Shown: positions 8,779 to 18,135 of the stretch, piece after piece | Numbering within the stretch: the first letter of the stretch is position 1 | Layout: each line of letters opens with the position of its first letter | DNA from: Alkalibacterium putridalgicola | GTDB lineage: Bacteria; Bacillota; Bacilli; Lactobacillales; Carnobacteriaceae_A | Reading direction: 5' to 3' | Assembly (NCBI RefSeq): GCF_900109825.1 | Contig: NZ_FOBL01000017.1 | Coordinates: 1 to 57,731, forward strand | Length of the DNA stretch: 57,731 nt | The notes under the pieces: model-generated | The model's input: the letters and a program-made list of their open reading frames with translations, nothing else | What the model was told of the DNA's origin: nothing | The model's database searches: none | Made by a program: the position numbers and the translations under genes

Positions 8779-8906
8779 TGAATCAAAACCAAATAATTTT
8801 ATTGAATAAACAGTCATGCTACAGTTGAATTATAGAGCAGTTTATAGAATAGACTTTAAAAGTTTGATCAGACACTAATTAAATCTAACGAAAAGGGTGA
8901 AGACAT

Positions 8907-10700
8907 ATGACTGAACAGAAGAAAACGATCGAAGCAGGGGTCGCCGCAGTCAAGGTGATGGAAAAATGGGGTGTGAAAAATATCTACGGGTTGCCGGCAG
9001 GCACACTGAACTCGTGGATGGATGCTCTAAAAAAAGAAGAAGAGAACATCCGCTTTATCCAGGTCAGACATGAAGAAGTGGGTGCTCTGGCCGCTTCGAT
9101 GCACGCCAAGTTCACCGGCGAGATCGGTGTGGCCTTAGGATCAGCCGGCCCAGGTGCGACCCATTTAATGAACGGTCTGTATGATGCCCGTGAAGACGGG
9201 GTACCCGTTCTTGCGATCATTGGTCAGCGTGCAGAAAAAGAAATCAATATGGACGCTTTTCAGGAGATGAACCACAATCCGCTGTTTGCCGATGTCACGG
9301 TGTATAACCGCCGTGTCGCTTATCCTGAACAGCTGCCTAAAATCATTGATGAAGCGATCCGTACGGCTGTTGCCAGAAAAGGGATAGCGGCTGTGGAAGT
9401 GCCTGTGGACTATGGCTGGGTCGAGATCGACGAGGACAGCTGGTATGCTTCCGCGGACTCGTATAAAGAGCTGCCGCATCCAGTCCTGAATGAAACAGAT
9501 ATAGACGAAGCTGTAAAGCTTCTTGAAAACGCTGAACGACCGGTCATTTATGCAGGGATCGGCACGCGAGGCAATGGAGAAGCCGTGATGGCCTTGTCCC
9601 GTAAATTGAAAGCACCCGTCGCCATCACTGGGATCAATTACGATACCTTCCCGTATGACTTTGAAGCCTTTTTAGGATCAGCTCACCGGGTGTCCAGAAA
9701 ACCGGCTGTGGAAGTGTTTGAAGAAGCCGATGTGGTCCTCTTTGCCGGGAGTAACTATCCGTTCTCGGAAGTCACGGATATCTTCGACGGGATCGATAAA
9801 TTCATCCAGATCGACATCGATCCGCACAAACTCGGGAAACGGCACAAAACAGACGTGGCGATTTTAGGTGATGCAGGGGAAGCAATCCGGCTGATGACAG
9901 ACAAGCTGCCAGAAAAAGAAGAAACGGCCTGGTACCGTGCGAACCTGAAAAATATAGAAAACTGGAAGACCTATACAGACAAACTGGAACAGAAAACAGA
10001 AGGCGAGCTGCAGTTCTATCAGGCGTATCACGTCATCAATCAGGTGGCGGACGACGATGCCATTTATTCTGTGGACGTCGGCAATACCACACAGACGTCT
10101 GTACGCCACTTGCATATGACACCGAAAAATATGTGGCGGACCTCAGGTGTATTTGCCACGATGGGTAATGGACTGCCGGGTGCGATCGCGGCCAAGGCCG
10201 ATTTCCCTGAGCGGCAGGTCTGGAACCTGACTGGTGACGGAGCCTTCTCGATGGTCATGCAGGACATCATCACGACCAGACAGTATCAGCTGCCCATGAT
10301 CAATGTCGTCTTCTCGAATACGGAATATGCCTTTATCAAAGATGAACAGGAAGACACGAATCATGCCTACTTTGGCGTTGACTTCAAAGGGGTGGATTAT
10401 GCGAAAATCGCTGAAGCCCAAGGAGCCATCGGGTACACGGTGAGAGAGATCGGTGAACTGAAAAAGACATTCAAGAAAGCCGTTGAACATGAAAAAGCGG
10501 GCCGTACCGTCGTGATCGATGTGAAAGTCAGTACGGATCGGCCGATCCCTGTGGAAGCACTGGAACTGGATCCGAGACGTTTTTCTGAAGAAGAGATCCG
10601 AGCCTTCAAGGAACGGTTTGAAGCAGAAGAGCTGGAACCGTTCCTCACGTTCCTTGAACAGGAAGGTCTTGAGTCAAGAGCACTTAAAGACAACAGTTAA
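8907..10700 (+). CDS. spxB: Pyruvate oxidase
   Basis: 597 residues, the usual length for TPP- and FAD-dependent pyruvate oxidase, which turns pyruvate, phosphate and O2 into acetyl phosphate, CO2 and H2O2. N-terminal TPP-binding (PYR) domain with catalytic Glu in [11 protein letters not shown] (about residue 56); central FAD-binding domain; C-terminal TPP domain with [11 protein letters not shown] and downstream Asn in VVFSN. Ends [15 protein letters not shown]. An aerobic ATP-yielding route in lactic acid bacteria and a source of peroxide. AAAGGGTG precedes the ATG. Monocistronic, with a strong terminator 11 nt after the stop. Acetolactate synthase is the related alternative, but the whole-length similarity favours pyruvate oxidase. 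Confidence 0.93.
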   Translation: MTEQKKTIEAGVAAVKVMEKWGVKNIYGLPAGTLNSWMDALKKEEENIRFIQVRHEEVGALAASMHAKFTGEIGVALGSAGPGATHLMNGLYDAREDGVPVLAIIGQRAEKEINMDAFQEMNHNPLFADVTVYNRRVAYPEQLPKIIDEAIRTAVARKGIAAVEVPVDYGWVEIDEDSWYASADSYKELPHPVLNETDIDEAVKLLENAERPVIYAGIGTRGNGEAVMALSRKLKAPVAITGINYDTFPYDFEAFLGSAHRVSRKPAVEVFEEADVVLFAGSNYPFSEVTDIFDGIDKFIQIDIDPHKLGKRHKTDVAILGDAGEAIRLMTDKLPEKEETAWYRANLKNIENWKTYTDKLEQKTEGELQFYQAYHVINQVADDDAIYSVDVGNTTQTSVRHLHMTPKNMWRTSGVFATMGNGLPGAIAAKADFPERQVWNLTGDGAFSMVMQDIITTRQYQLPMINVVFSNTEYAFIKDEQEDTNHAYFGVDFKGVDYAKIAEAQGAIGYTVREIGELKKTFKKAVEHEKAGRTVVIDVKVSTDRPIPVEALELDPRRFSEEEIRAFKERFEAEELEPFLTFLEQEGLESRALKDNS

Positions 10701-10710
10701 GGAATGAAAA

Positions 10711-10740
10711 AGAGAACTGCCGCCGGCAGTTCTCTTTTTT
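10711..10740. terminator. Bidirectional intrinsic terminator between convergent genes
   Basis: AGAGAACTGCC and GGCAGTTCTCT form an 11-bp perfect stem with loop GCC, flanked by AAAAA on the left and TTTTTT on the right, so it can end transcription of pyruvate oxidase and also of minus-strand messages. Confidence 0.92.
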
Positions 10741-10752
10741 ATACAAAAAAAT

Positions 10753-10805
10753 GCTCTTAAAAAGCAGGAGAGACAGTTTTCACGTCCCCTTGACTTAGTA
10801 AGAGC
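10753..10805 (-). terminator. Possible terminator of the subtilase gene
   Basis: On the minus strand GCTCTTA pairs with TAAGAGC across a long loop of about 39 nt and is followed by ATTTTTTTG. The long loop lowers confidence. Confidence 0.4.
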
Positions 10806-10834
10806 TTATTTCTTATTCAGTTTATGAGAAGGTG

Positions 10835-13078
10835 TTACTTAGCTTTGCCGCCAAAGAAGTAAAAACCACCTGACACAGAGAGGATAACGACGACGACACT
10901 GCTCAATACAACAGGTAAGCCGGAAGAATTCCCGTCGAGAAAGGCAGATTCATCTTCTTCCTCGGTCTCGACCGGTTCTGTCTCCGGTTGTTCCGGTTCA
11001 CTGACAGCAGGTTCTTCCTTCTCTGCTTCAGCATCTGCTCGTGCGGACCCCAGTTCTTCCGGGTTGAAGACGGCAAGCGTCGGTGTCTCAGTCGTCACCC
11101 CTACGACACCGCCTTTGGTATAGGCATCTCCAAGCAGTTCCCACGATTCATCGGTTTCGTTCCATTGGTATAAGTTGTCCTGATTATATTCCGCTGCCGG
11201 GGTAAAGAAGCGGTAAGTCATATGTGACGGGAAGGAAGCCAGTTGCTGGCCTTCCTGTTCGATACCGAAAGTCAGGATCTTGCCTTTCGTGATCTCTTCA
11301 AAAGTCACGGCCTGTCGTGTCGGTTCGAAGGTCAGCAGCGCATTGCCTTCTGAGAGATTACTGGTCGGAATGACCCATTCCAGATCGACACGTGCGACTA
11401 AAAGGGCGACATTCTTCTCTTTAAGCGTCTGGATCTGATCGCTTGACAAACTGATGCGATCGATATGTCCAAGTGAAGCATCGAAAGATACAGCGAGCAC
11501 GCCATTTTCAGCAACGGCTTGGATATCTTCTTCCACTATGGTAGCGACACCATTGGTTTCTGACGGACGGATCCAGACTGTTCTTTGTGGTGCCGGTTCT
11601 TCGGTTTCTTCACTGTCTTCAGCCGGTGCTTCATCATCAGATGAATCCGCTGGTTCATCTTCGTCAATTTCTTCTTCCTGCTCAGTATCATCACTGCCGG
11701 CAGGCTCTTCTTCAGCAGCCTCTTCGGTTTCGGAACTGTCCTCATCCGCCGTCTCTTCAGGAGCAGGGTCCTCGGTGCTGTCTTCTTGTTGAGATCCCTC
11801 TGTTTCTTCAGAACCGGTTTCGCCTTCAACCGGCGTCTCATTGTCGGATTCAGGAGCTGGTTCTTCTTCAGAAGGTTCTTCAGTCGGCTCTTCTTCAGGC
11901 ACCGTTTCGTCAGGGATCTGTTCGGCATACTGAACGAGTCCGTAGCCATAAATGACGTCACGACCGGTTTCGCCCAGGTCAAGGGCCTGATCGGTCATGC
12001 GCTGGCGGATAGCACTGGCGCTTTCATTCGGATATTTATCCATTAAAAGGGCTGCCACACCGGCAACGTGCGGAACGGCCTGAGAGGTGCCGGACATTGG
12101 GACGTGTGAACCGTCTGTGCTTAAACTTAATATATTCTGACCGGGAGCGGCCAGTTCATTTTCAGAGGCTAGCATGGAATCACTGACATGGGCCTGACTC
12201 TGATTGACACCAGAAACGGCAATCACTTCAGGGTGGGCAGCCGGATAATCGATCGATGCATTATCTTCGGTCATATTCCCGCTGGCCGCAATCGTCAGGA
12301 TGCCCTGACTGGCTGCCAGTTGGATCATTTCGTGGACTTCGTTATTGGGTTCGGCATAGCCTGAACTGATGACGATGATGTCACTCTCGTTTTGAATTGC
12401 CCATTCAAGACCGGACAATAAATTTCCGACGCGTGTTTTGCCGCCGTTATCTTCGTGATACACCTTAACACCGTAAAGGTCGATACCTGGAGCTATGCCC
12501 TGCGCGCGGGTCCCTTGCTCTGCGCCCAGGATACCGGCGACATGGGTGCCGTGTCCGGAGTGGTCATTCGTCCAGGGGTCCGGGCCCATCTCGTCATCTT
12601 CACCGAAAATACTGTAGCCACCGGCATAGGTGATCTCTGGATGCTGATAAAAACCTGTATCCAGTACGGCCACATTCACGTTCTGACCGGTATAGCCGTC
12701 TTCCCAGGCATCGAATGTCCCGATCATGTCCTGGTTCCAGTCATCGATGGAGACGTCATAAGTGGATTGGCTTGTTTCCACTTCCTGATTATAGGTGATG
12801 CGTCTGACGTTTTCCTGGAGACTTACTTCCTTGACTGCTGATACTGGGACCGACATGGTCTGGATCGGCAGGACGTCCATCGTTTCGATATTTTTAAAAC
12901 GGGGATCCAAAGAGGCTTCATCTGGCACCGTCTCTTCATAGCGAACGATGATTTCTAAATAGTCTTCATTATCTGTGCGGTCGTCTTCGGCAAAAATTTG
13001 TCCGGCCGGTAAAACCGTGGATAAGAGGAATATAAGCAGCGTTCCGACTGCCCCTCTTTTAATATGCTTCATTCTCAC
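10835..13078 (-). CDS. Membrane-anchored subtilisin-family (S8) serine protease
   Basis: 747 residues: signal peptide (cleaved near FAEDD, about residue 31); inhibitor-like propeptide (about 40-105); S8 catalytic domain (about 110-385) with Asp in AVLDTGFYQHP, His in HSGHGTHVAGIL and Ser in GTSQAVPHVAGVAAL; a 110-residue linker made almost only of Glu, Asp, Ser, Thr, Pro and Ala; a C-terminal domain (about 500-680); a second acidic stretch; and a final membrane helix ending in FFGGKAK. There is no LPxTG motif, so it is held by the helix rather than by sortase. The GTG at 13078 is chosen because AAGGAG lies 9 nt before it; ATG two codons later is possible. Single gene, divergent from the DUF2399 gene. 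Confidence 0.92.
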   Translation of the reverse strand: MRMKHIKRGAVGTLLIFLLSTVLPAGQIFAEDDRTDNEDYLEIIVRYEETVPDEASLDPRFKNIETMDVLPIQTMSVPVSAVKEVSLQENVRRITYNQEVETSQSTYDVSIDDWNQDMIGTFDAWEDGYTGQNVNVAVLDTGFYQHPEITYAGGYSIFGEDDEMGPDPWTNDHSGHGTHVAGILGAEQGTRAQGIAPGIDLYGVKVYHEDNGGKTRVGNLLSGLEWAIQNESDIIVISSGYAEPNNEVHEMIQLAASQGILTIAASGNMTEDNASIDYPAAHPEVIAVSGVNQSQAHVSDSMLASENELAAPGQNILSLSTDGSHVPMSGTSQAVPHVAGVAALLMDKYPNESASAIRQRMTDQALDLGETGRDVIYGYGLVQYAEQIPDETVPEEEPTEEPSEEEPAPESDNETPVEGETGSEETEGSQQEDSTEDPAPEETADEDSSETEEAAEEEPAGSDDTEQEEEIDEDEPADSSDDEAPAEDSEETEEPAPQRTVWIRPSETNGVATIVEEDIQAVAENGVLAVSFDASLGHIDRISLSSDQIQTLKEKNVALLVARVDLEWVIPTSNLSEGNALLTFEPTRQAVTFEEITKGKILTFGIEQEGQQLASFPSHMTYRFFTPAAEYNQDNLYQWNETDESWELLGDAYTKGGVVGVTTETPTLAVFNPEELGSARADAEAEKEEPAVSEPEQPETEPVETEEEDESAFLDGNSSGLPVVLSSVVVVILSVSGGFYFFGGKAK

Positions 13079-13313
13079 TCGATCGGTCTCCTTCTTGTTT
13101 TATTGGGTTTTAATTGATCCGTTAGTTGTTTATCTTTGATTCATTTTGCAACATTAATAACATAGTATCATAAGCACAGATGACAGGCGTGTCAAAAGGC
13201 CTTCTAAAAGAGGAATACTTGTCGGGAATGTCACATTTTGTTAAAAATCTGAGATATTCACTTAAAAATGGTAGAATAAAAGAGACAGAACAGAGAAGGA
13301 AGTGCTTGGAAAG

Positions 13314-14285
13314 ATGTTTAGCCGTGAACACCTCCTCAATGAATTACAAGAGGAATTTCCGCTGGTCAGAGACTGGCTGATTTATATAAGAGACAACGAG
13401 GAAGACACCAAATGGATCCATGACTTGATCGATGCGTCTCCGAAACAGTTTGAGCAATGGGTACTTTATTTATCCGAAGGAATCCGCCTGCTCCCGACAC
13501 GCCCGGTCCGGCTGTCTGTATTCAGCCAGATCATTACACTGGATGCGAATGCCTTTGATCCGGCGTCGTCTTTAGGAAAACTGTGGCTCCACGTCTTAGC
13601 TGAGACCAAACGTGTCCATTCGAAAGAACATATTGTTATGCCGACCGATCAGAAAGCTGTCAGCGATCTGCTGGAAGATTATCATTTGTACCGGGAAGAT
13701 ATCTCCGATTCTGTGACAGCCGTGAATTTATTCGCTGAAACAGCCTCCGGTTATCATCCAGTATGGGAAGCGGCAGTCCACAGCCATAGTGTGCTCACCG
13801 TTCCTCTGCGAGAAGTCGTGAAGCTGCGTGCCGTTTATCCTGCTCATGAGCAGCCGATCGTATGGATCATCGACAATGCCGAAGTGTTCAGCCGGATCGC
13901 CGACAGAGTGCCGACACTGCCGATGATCTGTACGAAAGAGAAATGGACACGTACAGCCTGGGGAGTGTTCGACCGTCTCATCGCCAATGGTGCCGAGCTG
14001 CGGTTCGTGGGTGATCTGACTCCACAGGGCATCGTTAGAGCTGAAGAACTGCTGCTGCGTTACCCGGACAGGACACGGACGTGGCAGATGGATGTCGAAA
14101 CCTATCTCAAGGCCAAAGACGAAACACTGGACCTGACTGACTCAGATTATGCCTTACTCGACAAGCAGCATGTCGACTATCTGGCTTGTCTGAAAGATGA
14201 AATGCGCGATCAGGGACATCCGGGACACCTTATGACAGTTATTGATGAATTAATAGAAAAATTGAATCATTATTACCGAAAATAA
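13314..14285 (+). CDS. Orphan DUF2399 (TOPRIM-like) protein, TIGR02679-type
   Basis: About 323 residues from the ATG at 13314; a GTG at 13302 is in frame but almost touches the AAGGA site. The C-terminal half has the DUF2399 hallmarks: an Asn-containing strand IVWIIDNAEVFSRIAD (about residues 182-197) and FVGDLTPQGIVRAEELL (about 229-245), where the acidic residue begins a TOPRIM-like metal site. The N-terminal half is helical. In other bacteria DUF2399 proteins belong to four-gene SMC-like (TIGR02677-TIGR02680, Wadjet-type) anti-plasmid clusters as the nuclease subunit; none of those partners is here. It lies 21 nt upstream of a beta-galactosidase gene, so the two may be cotranscribed. Cellular role unknown. 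Confidence 0.65.
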   Translation: MFSREHLLNELQEEFPLVRDWLIYIRDNEEDTKWIHDLIDASPKQFEQWVLYLSEGIRLLPTRPVRLSVFSQIITLDANAFDPASSLGKLWLHVLAETKRVHSKEHIVMPTDQKAVSDLLEDYHLYREDISDSVTAVNLFAETASGYHPVWEAAVHSHSVLTVPLREVVKLRAVYPAHEQPIVWIIDNAEVFSRIADRVPTLPMICTKEKWTRTAWGVFDRLIANGAELRFVGDLTPQGIVRAEELLLRYPDRTRTWQMDVETYLKAKDETLDLTDSDYALLDKQHVDYLACLKDEMRDQGHPGHLMTVIDELIEKLNHYYRK

Positions 14286-14306
14286 TGAAACGAGAGGACG
14301 ATTCAT

Positions 14307-16355
14307 ATGACTAAGAAACGTGTAACAGATGAACAGCGCCTGCTTCACGGGGGAGATTACAACCCGGATCAGTGGCTGGCTTATCCCGAAATACTGAAAG
14401 AAGATGTGGTCCTGATGCAGAAAGCCCACACGAATACCTTCTCCATCGGCATTTTTGCCTGGGCAGCTTTGGAGCCTGAAGAAGGAAAGTATGACTTCGA
14501 GTGGCTGGATGAGGTCATCGAACGCATTCATTCTTTCGGCGGCCGTTTTATTCTGGCAACGCCAAGTGGGGCACGTCCGGCCTGGATGTCCAAAGCGCAT
14601 CCTGAAGTCCTGCGTGTGGATGCCAGCCGCAGGAAACAGCTGCACGGTGGGCGCCACAATCACTGTTTTTCTTCTCCTTATTACAGGGAGAAAACGCAGG
14701 AAATGAATACAAAACTGGCTGAGCGCTACGGAGAGCATCCGGCACTACTCATGTGGCATATCTCCAATGAGTTCGGCGGCGAATGCCACTGTGACTTGTG
14801 CCAGCAGAATTTCAGAGATTACTTGAAAGATAAATACGAGAATGACTTGGATCAGCTGAATGATTCCTGGTGGGGACCTTTCTGGAGTCACACGATCAGT
14901 GACTGGGAACAGATCGAATCACCCTCGCCGATCGGGGAAAGTGCTGTACATGGGATGAACCTTGACTGGCGCCGTTTCGTTTCGCATCAGACGATCGACT
15001 TCTATAAAAATGAGATCGAACCATTGCGAGACATCACACCCGAGATACCGATAACGACGAACTTCATGTCGGACAATCCTGAGTTCACGCCTTTTACGGG
15101 ACTGGATTACAGCAAATTCGCCAAAGAAGTGGATGTCATCAGCTGGGACGCTTATCCGGCCTGGCACAATGATAAGGAAGACACCGCCACGCTGGCTTCA
15201 AAAGTGGGCTTTTTGAACGATCATTTCTACGCGATGAAAGATCAGCCTTTTCTTTTAATGGAGTCGACACCAAGTGGCGTGAACTGGCACGACGTCAATA
15301 AAGCCAAGCGTCCGGGGATGCACTACTTGTCATCCATGCAGATGCTGGCCCATGGATCGGACAGTGTGCTGTATTTCCAGTGGCGTAAATCACGTGGGTC
15401 TTCTGAAAAATTTCACGGGGCCGTCGTCGATCATGACCGTTCGCCTGAAAACCGCGTCTTTAAAGAAGTCGCGCGACTTGGTAAAGCGATGGAAGACATT
15501 TCGGATAAAGTCGTCGGTTATCAGCGTAAGGCAAAAGTAGCCATCATTTATGATGTTGAAAACGAATGGGCACTGAACGATGCGCAGGGATTCGGCTTGA
15601 AGACGAAGCAGTACGGCGAAACCCTCGAGAAGCATTATCAGGCTTTCTGGGATAAAAATATTCAAGTGGATGTCATTTCAAAAGAAGCGGATTTGAGTAA
15701 ATATGACTTGGTGATCGCCCCGATGCTGTATATGATGTCAGAAAAAACAGCTGAAAAACTACAGGACTATGTGAAAAGTGGCGGCACGCTGGTGTCTACT
15801 TACATCACTGGCCTTGTGAACGAGTCGGATCTGACACATATGGGTGGCTGGCTGGCACCTTTGAAAGAAACCTTTGGTATGGCGCCTCTGGAAACCGATA
15901 CGTATTATCCTTCTGATGAGAACAGCTTGGAGTATAACGGTAAAATCTATGCTATCAACGATTACGCAACTGTGATCGAAGCGAATGCGGCCAGCGAATT
16001 GGCTGTCTACCAGAGTGACTTTTACGCGGGCAAACCGGCCGTTACAGTCCATGCGTATGGGAAAGGGCAGGCGTATTACATTGGCGCACGCCTGGAAGAA
16101 TCGTTTTTAGAGGATTTTTACGGTGAACTGATCACAGATTTGGATCTGAAACCGGCACTTGACGTCACACATGAACACGGTGTTTCCGTGCAGGCCAGAG
16201 AAGCTGATGGACTGAAAACTGTCTTCATCATGAACTTTACAGAGGATCTGCAGGTCATCGAGATCAACGAAGAAGTGACGGACATTCAGTCCGGTGAAAC
16301 TGTGCATGGGCGCCTTGTTTTGCATCCCTATGAAGTAAGGATCGTTGAAAAGTAA
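14307..16355 (+). CDS. Beta-galactosidase, glycoside hydrolase family 42
   Basis: 682 residues, cytoplasmic (no signal peptide). Starts with the GH42 block LHGGDYNPDQWL. The acid/base Glu is in WHISNEFGGECHC (about residue 154) and the nucleophile Glu in FLLMESTPSGVNWH (about 313). Cysteines in GECHCDLCQ match the zinc site known in Thermus GH42 enzymes. The middle trimerisation domain and C-terminal beta-domain follow (about 395-682). It cleaves terminal beta-galactosides, often galactan or galacto-oligosaccharides rather than lactose. The ribosome site GAGAGGA precedes the ATG. It sits just upstream of the LacI-family regulator, which has its own promoter. Confidence 0.93.
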   Translation: MTKKRVTDEQRLLHGGDYNPDQWLAYPEILKEDVVLMQKAHTNTFSIGIFAWAALEPEEGKYDFEWLDEVIERIHSFGGRFILATPSGARPAWMSKAHPEVLRVDASRRKQLHGGRHNHCFSSPYYREKTQEMNTKLAERYGEHPALLMWHISNEFGGECHCDLCQQNFRDYLKDKYENDLDQLNDSWWGPFWSHTISDWEQIESPSPIGESAVHGMNLDWRRFVSHQTIDFYKNEIEPLRDITPEIPITTNFMSDNPEFTPFTGLDYSKFAKEVDVISWDAYPAWHNDKEDTATLASKVGFLNDHFYAMKDQPFLLMESTPSGVNWHDVNKAKRPGMHYLSSMQMLAHGSDSVLYFQWRKSRGSSEKFHGAVVDHDRSPENRVFKEVARLGKAMEDISDKVVGYQRKAKVAIIYDVENEWALNDAQGFGLKTKQYGETLEKHYQAFWDKNIQVDVISKEADLSKYDLVIAPMLYMMSEKTAEKLQDYVKSGGTLVSTYITGLVNESDLTHMGGWLAPLKETFGMAPLETDTYYPSDENSLEYNGKIYAINDYATVIEANAASELAVYQSDFYAGKPAVTVHAYGKGQAYYIGARLEESFLEDFYGELITDLDLKPALDVTHEHGVSVQAREADGLKTVFIMNFTEDLQVIEINEEVTDIQSGETVHGRLVLHPYEVRIVEK

Positions 16356-16400
16356 GTGTGATTTTTAGATGGATTTATCCTGAATAATGACGGATCAGCA

Positions 16401-16429
16401 TGAATCAAGCCACGGTTACATGATATAAT
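16401..16429 (+). promoter_or_regulatory. Extended -10 promoter of the LacI-family regulator gene
   Basis: TGATATAAT (extended -10, TATAAT at 16424-16429); the -35 at 16401-16406 (TGAATC) is poor, spacer 17 bp, as is normal for extended -10 promoters. Confidence 0.6.
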
Positions 16430-16486
16430 CGAATGGACAAGTAATGAGACACCCCTGTGCACGAGCAGGTTGAAAGGAGAAAACGT

Positions 16487-17434
16487 TTGGCTACATTAAA
16501 CGATGTTGCAAAGAAGGCGAATGTCTCGAAAATGACGGTATCGCGAGTCATCAATCATCCCGAACAGGTCACGGATGAACTGAAAGAACTTGTGTACGAA
16601 GCCATGAGAGAACTGAATTATCGCCCGAATGCAGCCGCAAAAGCGCTGGCGAACAATCGCACGCAGATCATCAAGTTACTGATATTAGAAGAAATGGATA
16701 CCACTGAACCCTATTACATGTTCCTCCTGACAGGGATAGCCAATGAACTGGACAAGCACGCCTACAGTCTGCAGCTTCTGACACATCAGAACGTGCAGAT
16801 CGGGGATTCCGACGGGTTCATCGTCTGCGGCATGCGTCAGGAAGATGAAGAATTGATCAAGTCTCTGGACAAACCGACCGTGCTTTTCGGCCAGAATGAG
16901 ATGGGGATCGATTTTGTGGACAGCAATAATGAAGAGAGTATGGCGAAAGCGACGGAATATGCCATTGAAAAAGGTTATGAGAAGATCGTTTATCTCGGTA
17001 TCGATGTCGATGAGCCTTTCGCCCGTTCTAGAGAAAAGGGCTATACAACGGTAATGAGTAATCACGGAAAAGAACCGTGCATCTTTAACCTTGAAAACCG
17101 CTCACGCTACTCGGCGGCCTTCATCCGAGACAACTGGGACAAATTTCCGGCGAACACGCTCTTTTTGTGCGCCTCGGACCGGTTAGGCCTTGGCGTCATC
17201 CGTGAAATCAAAGAGCACGATGGTGATATTCCGGGCGATTACGGTGTCATCGGTCATGACGGCGTCTTTCTGGACCAGATCGCCTACCCGAACCTGACGA
17301 CATTGAAACAGTCGATCACGGAGATGGGGGCGGCCTGTGCCAGGATGGTCCTGAAAAAAGTTAATGAGAACGGGAAACCGCAGGGGGATCAGCTGTTTGA
17401 AACAGAACTGAAACTCGGCGGCACGACCCGCTGA
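16487..17434 (+). CDS. malR: LacI-family regulator, probable MalR of the alpha-glucan genes
   Basis: 315 residues from a TTG start at 16487, giving MATLNDVAKKANVSKMTVS, the standard opening of LacI proteins; AAAGGAG at 16474-16480 fixes it. A longer frame from GTG 16457 would place that ribosome site inside the gene. HTH at residues about 4-24, hinge helix NAAAKALANNRTQ, then a periplasmic-binding-protein-like sensor domain. It sits between a beta-galactosidase and the neopullulanase operon. Three nearby promoters share a palindrome with central CG of the type bound by LacI proteins, which makes this protein their best candidate regulator. Operator placement upstream of -35 suggests activation, as reported for Lactococcus MalR. 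Assignment to maltose rather than galactoside control is inference. Confidence 0.75.
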   Translation: MATLNDVAKKANVSKMTVSRVINHPEQVTDELKELVYEAMRELNYRPNAAAKALANNRTQIIKLLILEEMDTTEPYYMFLLTGIANELDKHAYSLQLLTHQNVQIGDSDGFIVCGMRQEDEELIKSLDKPTVLFGQNEMGIDFVDSNNEESMAKATEYAIEKGYEKIVYLGIDVDEPFARSREKGYTTVMSNHGKEPCIFNLENRSRYSAAFIRDNWDKFPANTLFLCASDRLGLGVIREIKEHDGDIPGDYGVIGHDGVFLDQIAYPNLTTLKQSITEMGAACARMVLKKVNENGKPQGDQLFETELKLGGTTR

Positions 17435-17440
17435 TAGAAT

Positions 17441-17487
17441 AAAACGTCCAAGCCTGACTGCTCCAGTTGTCAGGCCTGGACGTTTTT
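17441..17487 (+). terminator. Intrinsic terminator of the LacI-family regulator gene
   Basis: AAAACGTCC(A)AGCCTGAC pairs with GTCAGGCCTGGACGTTTTT; loop about 10 nt. Confidence 0.9.
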
Positions 17488-17504
17488 GGTTTACAGTTTT
17501 GGTG

Positions 17505-17922
17505 ATGGTTCGGTCATTAGAAATAATGGTGGAAAACGTAATAGCCGAAGATTTGAAAATTCGGTCGTTTCAACAGGACGCGCCGATCTAACTTACCGAA
17601 GTAGGGCCTGGTTCGGCAGTTTAGATTGGTGCATGTCCGCCTACTTACCGAAGAGGAGCTTCTTCGGTAAGTAGGTGAGGTACAGATGTATCTAAGTGTC
17701 GAATAACCGTCAACTTCGGTAAGTTGATCAGAGTGAAGGGAAGCTAAGTGCTGAAGTTAGGGAACTTCGGTCGGTTCGAAAACTGGGCGCCGTCGAATCG
17801 ACCGAACCTCGGAAAAGTTCAGTTTGTCTGTGAAAAGAATACGGACGAATAAGCCGAACCTTCTGTAGTTCGGCTCATTCAACTGGAACAACACCTTATA
17901 TGAATAAGCCGAACCGGTTCAA
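17505..17922. repeat. Hairpin array, locus 3 (CCGAA/TTCGG arms, alternating 51/52 bp)
   Basis: 3' arms (TTCGG or a close variant) begin at 17509, 17560, 17612, 17663, 17715, 17766, 17818 and 17869, giving steps 51, 52, 51, 52, 51, 52, 51. Palindrome centres lie at about 17554.5, 17606, 17657.5, 17709, 17760.5, 17812, 17863.5 and 17915.5. The best hairpin (17640-17675) has a 15-bp perfect stem, CCTACTTACCGAAGA with TCTTCGGTAAGTAGG. Flanks vary between units, but CCGAA...TTCGG is kept. The first unit has only its 3' arm. Confidence 0.9.
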
Positions 17923-17959
17923 TTCCAGCCAGCCGAAACAGTCAACCCGGCAACCGGAG

Positions 17960-17981
17960 GAAACGAGCTGCAGCTCGTTTC
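17960..17981. repeat. 22-bp perfect palindrome
   Basis: GAAACGAGCTG followed by CAGCTCGTTTC and then TTCTT. It may be a weak terminator screening the neopullulanase promoter from upstream transcription. Confidence 0.5.
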
Positions 17982-17998
17982 TTCTTAACTAGTCATTC

Positions 17999-18012
17999 TG
18001 TTACCGATAACA
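17999..18012 (+). promoter_or_regulatory. MalR-type operator O1
   Basis: TGTTACCGATAACA, a 14-bp palindrome with one mismatched pair and central CG. Its centre (18005.5) is 19.5 bp before the -35 hexamer at 18025, the same offset as at the two other copies (25163 and 39329). Confidence 0.7.
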
Positions 18013-18024
18013 CCGCGATTAGCC

Positions 18025-18052
18025 TTGTATAATTCTCTCCAAGTGCTAGAAT
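18025..18052 (+). promoter_or_regulatory. Promoter of the neopullulanase-maltose phosphorylase operon
   Basis: TTGTAT at 18025-18030, 16-bp spacer, TAGAAT at 18047-18052. Alternatives exist: TATAAT at 18028-18033 without a good -35, and GTGAAA (18057-18062) with a 17-bp spacer to TATAGA (18080-18085). I prefer the first because it reproduces the operator spacing of the sister promoters. Confidence 0.5.
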
Positions 18053-18057
18053 CAGAG

Positions 18058-18071
18058 TGAAACCGCTTTAA
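18058..18071 (+). promoter_or_regulatory. cre-like box ahead of neopullulanase operon
   Basis: TGAAACCGCTTTAA matches the CcpA box TGNNANCGNTNNCA except for A at position 13. It lies at or just after the transcription start, suited to catabolite repression. Confidence 0.5.
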
Positions 18072-18135
18072 GATGAATATATAGAAAAATAAATTAATCA
18101 TAGCGAGAAAACTTAATAGAAGAAGGGGTATTTTT

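Noticed and set aside
11454-11982. Several frames (112-148 codons) opposite or shifted within the subtilase gene
   Set aside because: Shadows of the low-complexity acidic linker (Ser-rich, His/Leu-rich or Lys/Arg-rich translations); codon bias and homology support only the protease frame.
17486-17674. 62-codon plus-strand frame
   Set aside because: Starts inside the regulator's terminator and runs through array locus 3.
17640-17730. Extra MalR-type operators (CTTACCGAAG, CTTCGGTAAG) in array locus 3
   Set aside because: They share TACCGA with the operators but lack the TAACA half and keep the array's 51/52-bp phase, so they belong to the hairpin family.
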